From assembly GCA_947505055.1 (NCBI GenBank), contig CANNLO010000294.1:1-6093 (forward strand): DNA of 6,093 nt. Direction: 5' to 3'. The DNA is from Methylococcaceae bacterium. Its GTDB lineage: Bacteria; Pseudomonadota; Gammaproteobacteria; Methylococcales; Methylomonadaceae. Positions 1 through 6,093 of the stretch are shown here, in pieces; the first letter of the stretch is position 1, and each line of letters opens with the position of its first letter. Under the pieces are notes generated by a model. That model did not search any database. It was not told the DNA's origin and saw nothing but the letters and a program-made list of their open reading frames with translations. The translations under genes and the position numbers were made by a program.

Positions 1-695
1 AACTCACAAACGTTATAATTATTCTCAACGAACGGAATCATCCGAGCCAACAAATGCCATTTAGCCCGTTCAGTAAAATGCGTGGGTTCCATGCCGGTTG
101 AACGCAACAACACGTCCAGCCATTGCTCCGCATCAAAAGCCTTACGCCCTTCGAACAAGGCATCCATATCCATATTCGGCATTTGAATAGGCTTTAATTC
201 GGTAATTTGAAACGGCGATCCCGCCTGTCCTTCTTCAAAAACATAATGCAGGGTAATAATGCACCAGATACCGCCTGCCAACAGTTTTTCATAATCTTTA
301 ACATTACGGTCAGAGATTTCAACGCCTTTAACACCCAGATTGGACAAAATGGCTTCATAGACATCACGCCGCTCATTGAGCTTGACGGTAACCTTATCGA
401 TCACCTTGTAACTGCCACTTTCTCTAACTTTTGACTTAATCTTCTCGGCTTCATCAGGGCGTACATAATTATCTGCCAAAATGCGTTTGACGCTTATCAA
501 GCCTGCCTGAATAGTCTCTTCGTCATCACTGGCGCAATACATCCCTAGTAAATATTCCAACACATAAACAGGAACATTGGCACCTTCCTTAATCAGTTTG
601 GTCAAGTCTTTACGAACCACCTTGCCCCCGAAACTTTGGTTTAACAAAGTATCCAGGCTTGTATCCTTAACGGTAGCGTTTGCGGTATCGTTCAT
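1..695 (-). CDS. brxL: BrxL, BREX type 1 Lon-like AAA+ protein (N-terminal part, runs off the window)
   Basis: This is the last core gene of type 1 BREX, a Lon-related AAA+ protein needed for defence in several systems; family studies describe it as a DNA-binding multimeric ATPase. The reading frame is open from the ATG at 693-695 to the window edge (231 full codons plus 2 nt). Seen: the family-typical segments GKVVRKDLTKLIK (residues 24-36), VPVYVLEYLLGMYCASDDE (41-59), GSYKVIDKVTVKLNE (94-108), GGIWCIITLHY (141-151), then WLDVLLRSTGMEPTHF (192-207) and MIPFVENNYNVCE (219-231). In relatives the last segment runs straight into the Walker A loop, so the ATPase and Lon-protease-like parts lie outside the window. 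An in-frame ATG two codons upstream (699-701) is rejected because AGGA at 702-705 touches it; that site sits 6 nt from the chosen ATG. The gene starts 8 nt after the pglZ stop. No damage is visible. Confidence 0.93.
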   Translation of the reverse strand, partial: MNDTANATVKDTSLDTLLNQSFGGKVVRKDLTKLIKEGANVPVYVLEYLLGMYCASDDEETIQAGLISVKRILADNYVRPDEAEKIKSKVRESGSYKVIDKVTVKLNERRDVYEAILSNLGVKGVEISDRNVKDYEKLLAGGIWCIITLHYVFEEGQAGSPFQITELKPIQMPNMDMDALFEGRKAFDAEQWLDVLLRSTGMEPTHFTERAKWHLLARMIPFVENNYNVCE

Positions 696-701
696 AATCA
701 T

Positions 702-705
702 TCCT
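702..705 (-). promoter_or_regulatory. Ribosome binding site of brxL, overlapping the pglZ stop
   Basis: AGGA on the minus strand lies 6 nt before the ATG at 695 and shares bases with the TAG stop of pglZ (704-706). It favours the ATG at 695 over the in-frame ATG at 701. The overlap suggests brxL translation is coupled to termination of pglZ; that is inference. Confidence 0.6.
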
Positions 706-3310
706 AAAAATCGTTACTGAATGCCAGGTCAATCTTAAGAGGTACTCGCAGCACCTCGACCTGAGTTGCCGCATCACGGACAACCAGATAATAATCTTTG
801 TTGCGGTCATAAGAACCGGATAACACTGTTAGCAACACTGAGCGTTTACGTTCTTCAAGCAATTGCGAACTACTGTCAAAGGTGATGGTTTGTCCATCAC
901 TGATAGATTGATCACCATCTCGTAAAGACACTACCAGCGATCTTGGTAGTATCCGTTCAGAAACCGCCTCATTTTGGATGAACTCAAACCGTTGGGTGTT
1001 GGTGACGACCTTATTAGATGCTCCCAACAAACTGATACTGACCACCTTGGTTTTAGCCTGCTCCGATTCTGTAGAATGAATAGTAATAACCGGGACAATA
1101 ATCTCCTGGGGCATAGCACTGCCGTGGACAAAGCGTGCGCCGCCAGCAAAATGAAACCGGCTGGCACCTTTGGGCACCCAAAAATCAAGACTACCTTCCT
1201 GCTCAGTCCCTGCTGTCATAGCGGTATTTCCAGACCAGGCCTTAGCAGTGCTACCAAGACCTTGTCCCAACAAATAACGTTTTTTTGCCAGCAAGGTACC
1301 CTCCGGCTTTTCAGTCAGTGCTGATTTGTCAGCTTCTTCCAGTGCTGATTCCTGATACATAAAACCATGGTCAGCCGTCACCAAGAGATTATAGCCATTC
1401 AGACTATTGATAATAAAACCCACTAACTGGGAAAGCTCAACAATAGTATCGGCCGCCGCCTCAAAGGTTTTGGTTTCAGATGACTGTTTATCACCAATCA
1501 AATCAATACGGTCGTGGTAAACATAGATGAGTCGATGGTCACGAACGAACTCTCTACCTTTTTCTTTGCCCAAAGCCAACAAGTCTTCGGCTTTAATTGC
1601 AGCTCCAGAATAAGAGCCTAAATAAGCACTGCGTTGTTCTGTTGTAGATACTGGCTTTGCATCGGCTATAAGCTCTAGGTTACTGTTAGTTTTATAGGCT
1701 AAAGTCTGATGAGGTAACAACGAGGCCATACCCAAACCTGTATAACTGGGCAACACCCCTAGCTGACTTGATAGGCTGGCTTTGATTCGGCTCTTGCTGT
1801 TGATAGCCTGAACTAGCTCTTCTGCCACCTCAAAGCGAAGCGCATCAGAAATGATGACAAATACTCGCTTAGTACCTTTATCAGACAGGGGCACTACACG
1901 CTTATCAAAAAAACTTTGCTGATTGTTGATACCGGATATCCGCCAAGATGACAGCAAGCCTGTCTCACCCTCCAAAATCTTACCCCAAGCCGAACTTAAC
2001 TGAGGTATAAACCAGCCAGAGTAAGCCGATTCGATCTGCAGTTTTAATTCATGCAAAACTGCCCAACCCATAGGTTCGACATACTCGGTTGCCCGATTAA
2101 AATGCCGATAAAGTTGGTCAAAGCGAAATAACTCATCTTGATAGCAAGCATATCCAGCCTCACTGGAAGCAAAACTAAAGCCCTCTTTATACTTATCCTT
2201 TAGTATTAAAAAGTGAATAGCTGCTTCCAAGGCATCGTAACTAGCAGCCAAAGCCTGATTAACATCGTTAACATTCGCCAAAATCTGATTTGCCCAATGC
2301 CCATCCCTACGCCGGGCAATCAATGTCAGCACTGAATCCATGGCAGCTCCAGAACCGCCCAGAATTCTATCTTTCAAATCACTGATAATACGGCGCTCTA
2401 CTTCCTCAAAGGTCATCACTTCAAGGAGGTCGTCAACAGACAAACCAGCCAAGAGTTGACTGAGCTCTAAGTCACGCCCTATAACCCCTGTAATCAGATT
2501 GTAGCTGGAATAGTGTGCTAAGTCAGACCGCCATCGTGAGGCAAATACCGAGGCATTGGCAGCAAGGTTACGCTCAGGCAGCACAAAATGCTTTAGTGCT
2601 TCAACCGGTTCATTTAGTAAGGATCGGGCAAAATCAGTTGCCAAAATACGGAACAGCAAGTCCCGTAAACTCGGCTCAGCCTCGGTGTAACCTAGGTGAG
2701 TTTTTGTCAGTTGCCAAAAGGCGTCTTCTAGGTCATTGGCAATAATGTCCTGCCATATTTTCGGCTGGGCATTGAGATTAACTTCACCATCGCTAACCAA
2801 GGCGGTAAACAAGCGTTGTAAAATAGAGAACAATTCAGGCTGGTCTGCACGGGTTAAAACCGCCAACATTTTCCGGTCTAGGTCGTCTGAACTATCAGTG
2901 ACAACCACTAACCGCTTTAAGCGTTCAATCCTATCCTTGGCACGTAAAAACTTGGCTCGTTCTTTTAAATGCCCACGTAAAGTTTGCGAAACCAAGCCCA
3001 AATCATCCAGCAAGATAGACGTAGAGTCGGCTTTAAATGATTTACTGCGTAAGCGAATATCCAATAACCAATCATGGGTAGGGTCGGGTTCTAGCTGAGT
3101 GCTATAAAACAAAAAATGCTGGTCTGGCTGCCGTTCAACATCAATTTTTATTTGTAATGCGGGCGTTTCATCCAAACGGACAACACAGATATTACCCAAC
3201 ACTAGATTATCTATAGTAGATAAAAATTCGCCATCAGAATCATGCCAAAACACAATAGGATACGAATTAAATAAAGCAGTTAGTGAATCAGTGATGCGTT
3301 GTAAACTCAA
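704..3310 (-). CDS. pglZ: PglZ, BREX type 1 alkaline-phosphatase-superfamily protein (PglZ type A)
   Basis: PglZ is the defining BREX protein, a metal-dependent alkaline-phosphatase-fold enzyme that is thought to work with PglX in host methylation and phage exclusion; its physiological substrate is not settled. The product is 868 residues, about normal for type A PglZ. An N-terminal region of about 470 residues, mostly helical after residue 100, precedes the phosphatase domain. Motifs seen: VFVIISDALRFE (483-494, metal-ligand Asp489), LPSYTGLGM (520-528, Thr524 as candidate nucleophile), LIYVYHDRIDLIGD (594-607), LLVTADHGF (642-650, Asp647 and His648), FVHGSAMPQEIIVPVI (727-742, His729). A beta-rich C-terminal extension follows. 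Residue roles are by analogy with the superfamily. All expected motifs are present, so it looks functional. The start is TTG (3308-3310), backed by AGG 8 nt upstream and by the N-terminus ITDSLTALF; the next in-frame Met is residue 148. It overlaps the preceding gene by 4 nt. Confidence 0.95.
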   Translation of the reverse strand: MSLQRITDSLTALFNSYPIVFWHDSDGEFLSTIDNLVLGNICVVRLDETPALQIKIDVERQPDQHFLFYSTQLEPDPTHDWLLDIRLRSKSFKADSTSILLDDLGLVSQTLRGHLKERAKFLRAKDRIERLKRLVVVTDSSDDLDRKMLAVLTRADQPELFSILQRLFTALVSDGEVNLNAQPKIWQDIIANDLEDAFWQLTKTHLGYTEAEPSLRDLLFRILATDFARSLLNEPVEALKHFVLPERNLAANASVFASRWRSDLAHYSSYNLITGVIGRDLELSQLLAGLSVDDLLEVMTFEEVERRIISDLKDRILGGSGAAMDSVLTLIARRRDGHWANQILANVNDVNQALAASYDALEAAIHFLILKDKYKEGFSFASSEAGYACYQDELFRFDQLYRHFNRATEYVEPMGWAVLHELKLQIESAYSGWFIPQLSSAWGKILEGETGLLSSWRISGINNQQSFFDKRVVPLSDKGTKRVFVIISDALRFEVAEELVQAINSKSRIKASLSSQLGVLPSYTGLGMASLLPHQTLAYKTNSNLELIADAKPVSTTEQRSAYLGSYSGAAIKAEDLLALGKEKGREFVRDHRLIYVYHDRIDLIGDKQSSETKTFEAAADTIVELSQLVGFIINSLNGYNLLVTADHGFMYQESALEEADKSALTEKPEGTLLAKKRYLLGQGLGSTAKAWSGNTAMTAGTEQEGSLDFWVPKGASRFHFAGGARFVHGSAMPQEIIVPVITIHSTESEQAKTKVVSISLLGASNKVVTNTQRFEFIQNEAVSERILPRSLVVSLRDGDQSISDGQTITFDSSSQLLEERKRSVLLTVLSGSYDRNKDYYLVVRDAATQVEVLRVPLKIDLAFSNDF

Positions 3311-4131
3311 GAAAATAACCTATCCAAAAATGTTGATAACCACGGCCATAACTTATAAATAGCCGTGCCGATAGTTCCAATTGCAGAAATTGTACTAACC
3401 AACCAATGCTCGCGAAGCCCCTCACCGACTGCTGCAAGTGTCCCGCCATTCATTTCCCACCAAGTTGCATTTGTTTTTAGTGTTCCGTTTTCTGCCCGTC
3501 CAGCAATATTGGCAAATATATCCACCTTCCTAAGCGTTGATTGATGGAGCTTCAAATATTCACTATTCTCAAAAGCTTTCGCCTCTTCCGCCCCAACTAG
3601 AAAATCACGATGAGAAATATTGTTTTTTTCAATCAATTTTTCCAGTCGTGGATTTCCAATATAACCGACTCCATAAATTGAAATAAGCATTCTACTAAGG
3701 TCATAACGATTTTCTTCAGGAATGACAACAGGAGTCACGCCAAGTACTTGGGCGCGGTGTTCTAAAGCAGCAAAACCATAATTGTTATCACGCATATTCC
3801 AATGTAACCAATCACTCCTAAGATGTGTTTTGGTATACTCGTAGAACCCCTTAAGCATAAGCTTTTCAAGCTCATCATAATTAGACGTGATGTCGGTAAA
3901 CTTTTTTCGGCTCTTTTCCGCCATCTGATGAATGGAAAAAGACTTTGTTTGACCGCTCGCCAGATTGCGAACAGCTATCGACGTAATTCTGGGCGATGAG
4001 TCATTTTGGCGGCCATAGAAGCTTTCACAGGAGTAATGCACAACGACTACATTCTTAGCTGCTTCAAAGAGTCGAGAGAGTTCCTTCTTAGACACCTTAC
4101 GTCGACGAAGTTGATTGAGTTTCTGCCCCAT
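3307..4131 (-). CDS. Unrecognised accessory protein between pglX and pglZ, with hydrophobic C-terminal tail
   Basis: I do not recognise this 274-residue protein, and it is not a core BREX component. Seen: a basic N-terminus (about 1-20); a beta-strand-like VVVVHYSCESFYGR (28-41) followed by PRITSIAVRNL and TKSFSIH; WLHWNMRDNNYGFAALEHR (108-126); YDLSRMLISIYGVGYIGNPRLEKL (143-166); LHQSTLRKVDIFANIA (195-210); and a hydrophobic tail (about 243-272) that could be one membrane helix or amphipathic anchor. The spacing of E36, N112/D115, D144 and H196/D204 loosely resembles DEDD (DnaQ-like) exonucleases, but the canonical D-x-E is not present, so this is only a hypothesis. The ATG (4129-4131) shares one base with the pglX stop (TGATG); a weak AGGTGG lies 12 nt upstream. 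It ends in a 4-nt overlap with pglZ. This position is a known place for BREX cargo genes, so an accessory defence role is inferred from context. Confidence 0.85.
   Translation of the reverse strand: MGQKLNQLRRRKVSKKELSRLFEAAKNVVVVHYSCESFYGRQNDSSPRITSIAVRNLASGQTKSFSIHQMAEKSRKKFTDITSNYDELEKLMLKGFYEYTKTHLRSDWLHWNMRDNNYGFAALEHRAQVLGVTPVVIPEENRYDLSRMLISIYGVGYIGNPRLEKLIEKNNISHRDFLVGAEEAKAFENSEYLKLHQSTLRKVDIFANIAGRAENGTLKTNATWWEMNGGTLAAVGEGLREHWLVSTISAIGTIGTAIYKLWPWLSTFLDRLFS
3319..3325 (-). promoter_or_regulatory. Ribosome binding site that supports the TTG start of pglZ
   Basis: The minus strand reads GGATAGG, with its AGG ending 8 nt before TTG at 3310. It lies within the last codons of the upstream gene. 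The good spacing, plus the lack of any in-frame ATG for 147 codons, decides for the TTG start. The TTGA overlap (start TTG, stop TGA) is the usual layout for translational coupling. Confidence 0.6.
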
Positions 4132-5953
4132 CAGTCGTCACTACCACCTGTTACTGATTTAACCTCCGCCAGCAAATCACCAAACTTGCCGTAGTTGACT
4201 TTTACTCCATCATCCAGATCGAGCTGGATACGCAGGTCGGCGTAGTGACGGAGCTTTTCGTCAAAACTGAGTAGTTCGACGTATTTTTTCCCGAGCTTGT
4301 CGATGTCCTTGTCTAGTTTGCTTTTTTCAGCATTGGAGGACGCGGCTGCGGCATCTTTTTTCAGCATCTCAATGCGGGACTGAATTTTTCCGGTCAGCGG
4401 CACAACGTATTCGGCACGCATTCGGGCAAGTGTGCTTTCGTTGTAACGGTGCAAGTAAACCAAGGCCTGAAAGGCACCTTGTTTGCCGCTAGAGAACAAC
4501 CAGTAAATCGGGCGTTTCTTGTAGGTTTGCAGATGAGTTTTATAGAAACTACCGGCAATGTAGCGGCGTATGGTCTCTTGTGGGGTTTCATTGCCTTTTT
4601 GACCGAGACTTTCTGCCAGCCAAGCCCTGTTTTCTTCCAGTGATTCGGAATTCCATACGGCCAGCAGAAACTCGTTGAGTCGGTTCGCGGCATCGTCTTC
4701 AAACCAGAGTTCGTCGGTGATTGGTACTATGCCGTCAGCGTCGGCGGGGAAAGTGTGGTAGCGGTTGGGGTCAAAACCGACGTTACCGGCGTGGGCGTAA
4801 ATTAAGCCCGGTTCATCCAGGCTATAACGTCCCATCATGCAACCGATGGCGTAGGAGATTAGTCGCTGGCAATCTCGTTCACAATTAGCTCGAAAAAGCG
4901 TTATTTTTTGTTCAGAAACTAAAGGATCTAGTTCTTCTTGCAAAGAAAAAATAGTTGACCAAAAAATATTGGCTTCGTTTTCTAACTGGACAGATTTTGA
5001 AATTGAGGCTCTACAGTATTTATCCCATTCTTCCCAAGAGTGCCGTAAACATGAACTCTTACAATTAGTTAAAAATGGTATACCTTTAAATTCCCATGAA
5101 GATTCGTAATTATTCCAATCTATCCTATGCAACTGGATTTGCTCACCAGCATTATTTATTATTTTTTCTGTTTCACTCGGATATATAAATGGTAGCGAAG
5201 AAATATGACCAACCTCTACATTGACAGTTGCACTAGTGCTCTTCAATAAATGGCTACATGCTTTTGAATTTAAGAAGGAAATTAAGAGTAGTAAATCTTG
5301 ATTTTTTGTAAAACCAGAAGATCCTCCTGTGCCAAATATACTTCCTTCAATCGAATATCTAACCGAGAAATCTCCAGAAGAAATACTGCTCCAGTTTAAG
5401 CCCTCTCTGAAATAATATTTTTTTGCTCTTAGGGGAGCACCGTTGAAATCCATTGGTAGCTTATTATATTCATGTATATCATTTCCGTTTGACTCCCAAT
5501 TTACGAGAAGGTCGTAATTTCCATACCACTTTCTATTTTCTCCGCCTTTGATAAATGGAAACCATTTTTTCGACTTGGCAGATCCTGTATCAAAGACTAG
5601 AGACGAATTTAAAAATGATACTTCATGCCATGATCTTACAAATAAGTCGTTATTGCACGTTGCAAGACCTTGTTTAAAGTCAGCATATTCTGATAGCTTA
5701 TGATTTTTGAAAAATGCTGAACGTATTTTATCGCTAACCCAATAAGCAATTGGACTACCAGGCAGTTTTTTAAAATCATCTTGCACGGTAGTATCAAATC
5801 GATTTTCACCAGCAAGTAATGCAGCTTCTTTTTCTTTTTCTTGACCATCAACAAGACGAAAGAATGAAGGTTTATAGTCTATGAAATGTTTTCCTTGCAA
5901 GATAAAAGCAGTCGTTTGAACTATTTCGCCGGAAATCTCGCTAAAAGCTCTAG
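4131..5953 (-). pseudogene. pglX: PglX, BREX type 1 adenine-specific methyltransferase, 5'-truncated by an IS (target-recognition and C-terminal half)
   Basis: PglX is the BREX N6-adenine methyltransferase that marks host DNA and takes part in discriminating phage DNA. Full-length members are about 1200 residues; only about 606 are here and no NPPY catalytic motif is present. The frame is open upstream of the first possible start (TTG 5898-5900) and reads PglX-like (AFSEISGEIVQTTAF) until the IS. A TGA at 5970-5972, inside the IS, closes the frame. Counting from the TTG: recognition-domain segments KKWFPFIKGGENRKWYGNYD (111-130), LNWSSISSGDFSVRY (168-182), SATVNVEVGHISSLPF (223-238) and RIDWNNYESSWEF (259-271). 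The conserved C-terminus has KKRPIYWLFSSGKQGAFQAL (461-480), VYLHRYNESTLARMRAEYV (481-499) and LDDGVKVNYGKFGDLL (562-577), with a coiled-coil-like stretch at about 505-545. No ribosome binding site precedes the TTG, so I treat the piece as a disrupted gene. The recognition part is far more AT-rich than the C-terminal part. Confidence 0.9.
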
Positions 5954-5983
5954 GAGTCTGTCGGACTTTTCATTTCTAATGTG

Positions 5984-6003
5984 CGCTATCTGGTAAAATA
6001 GCG
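5984..6003. repeat. Small inverted repeat in the IS leader, next to a possible -10 box
   Basis: CGCTAT (5984-5989) and ATAGCG (5998-6003) form a perfect 6-bp stem with an 8-nt loop. TAAAAT (5994-5999), a plausible -10 element for the transposase, sits partly in the loop and partly in the stem, but no good -35 box is found 16-18 nt upstream. The structure could be a subterminal transposase-binding site or a control on transposase expression; both are guesses. Confidence 0.35.
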
Positions 6004-6033
6004 GCCTGTTCTACACAAAATCTCAATTGACCC

Positions 6034-6093
6034 ATGGCCCGTTTCATCCAATACGATCGATACCAACAATATATTCTGCCACCGTCGGTTGAT
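6034..6093 (+). CDS. Transposase N-terminus, IS1182-type (DUF772/DDE), runs off the window
   Basis: The frame from ATG 6034-6036 is open to the window end and gives 20 residues beginning MARFIQYDRYQQY and ending ILPPSVD. This F-x-x-Y-D-R-x-x-x-Y-I/L-L-P-P-S-V-D pattern is the usual N-terminus of IS1182-type transposases, in which a helical DUF772 domain precedes a DDE catalytic domain. None of the catalytic residues are visible. No clear ribosome binding site precedes the ATG, which fits the weak translation common for transposases. It is transcribed convergently to nothing here: it points away from the retained pglX fragment and towards the presumed missing half of the gene. Whether the transposase is intact cannot be judged. 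Confidence 0.75.
   Translation, partial: MARFIQYDRYQQYILPPSVD

Larger units (their letters stand above)
5954..6093 (+). mobile_element. Left end of an insertion sequence, probably IS1182 type, inserted in pglX
   Basis: PglX-like coding sequence ends at about 5950-5956, where the frame switches to sequence that does not fit PglX and soon hits a stop. From 5954 the plus strand reads GAGTCTGTCGGACTTTT, a nearly palindromic tip (5955-5967, AGTC...GACT), followed by about 65 nt of non-coding leader and a plus-strand transposase start at 6034. CTAG at 5950-5953 abuts the tip and may be the target site or its duplication. The exact boundary cannot be fixed without the other end, which is outside the window. 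Family assignment rests on the transposase N-terminus only. Confidence 0.78.

Noticed and set aside
194..434. Overlapping small frames on both strands (194-376 minus, 207-434 plus)
   Set aside because: Both lie inside the open brxL frame, which has clear family motifs through this stretch; they are out-of-frame shadows.
1280..1286. Seven-base A tract in the pglZ coding strand as a phase-variation or slippage site
   Set aside because: The tract encodes Lys-Lys in frame, a similar short run of T occurs at 1907-1913, and such runs are expected by chance at this composition. There is no sign of an alternate frame product.
974..1324. Plus-strand reading frame of 116 codons within pglZ, and other plus-strand frames such as 2736-3098
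   Set aside because: They are antisense to a well-conserved gene, have no ribosome binding site that stands out and no recognisable protein features. They are shadows of pglZ.
3307..4131. Calling the accessory gene a BrxU/GmrSD-type restriction enzyme
   Set aside because: It is far too short for a BrxU-type fusion and shows no ParB-like DGQQR or HNH-type motif; only its position resembles that of brxU.
5898..5900. TTG as the true start of a shorter, independent pglX-like gene
   Set aside because: There is no ribosome binding site upstream, and the frame continues as PglX-like protein for about 17 more codons to the IS boundary. The TTG is just an internal Leu codon of the interrupted gene.
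6002..6026. Outward promoter in the IS tip driving the pglX fragment (minus-strand TTGAGA as -35)
   Set aside because: The -35 resembles the consensus, but nothing close to TATAAT is found 16-18 nt further. Support is too weak to call, although IS-driven expression cannot be excluded.

Overview
The window is the 3' part of a type 1 BREX (bacteriophage exclusion) phage-defence operon, all on the minus strand, running from high to low coordinates. A canonical type 1 BREX locus reads brxA-brxB-brxC-pglX-pglZ-brxL. Here the order is a 5'-truncated pglX (about 5953 to 4131), an extra gene of unrecognised family (4131 to 3307), a complete pglZ (3310 to 704) and the first 231 codons of brxL (695 down to the window edge). 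The genes are packed without gaps: a 1-nt TGATG overlap, a 4-nt TTGA overlap, then an 8-nt gap. There is no room for internal promoters or terminators, so translational coupling in one transcript is likely. brxA, brxB, brxC and the first half of pglX are not in the window.

At the right end (about 5954 to 6093) lies the tip of an insertion sequence. Its plus-strand transposase begins at 6034, and the first 20 residues look like an IS1182-type (DUF772/DDE) transposase. It breaks pglX at the junction between the N-terminal adenine-methyltransferase half, absent here, and the C-terminal target-recognition half, present here. Reading pglX upstream from its retained part, the frame stays open and PglX-like up to about 5954, then meets a TGA at 5970-5972 inside the IS. 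As it stands the locus should be unable to make full-length PglX, while pglZ and the visible part of brxL look undamaged.

Two points deserve most attention. First, the recognition part of pglX (about 4880-5953) is much more AT-rich than its own C-terminal part (4131-4880), a mosaic that suggests exchange of the specificity module. Second, the 274-residue gene between pglX and pglZ is not a core BREX gene. It is a candidate accessory defence protein with a C-terminal hydrophobic tail and a pattern weakly reminiscent of RNase-H-fold (DEDD) nucleases.

The organism is probably a proteobacterium, perhaps a gammaproteobacterium, judging by the type 1 BREX layout, moderate G+C and the IS type. This assignment is weak. 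There is no gene-free stretch longer than about 80 bases, and I saw no tRNA, rRNA or CRISPR.
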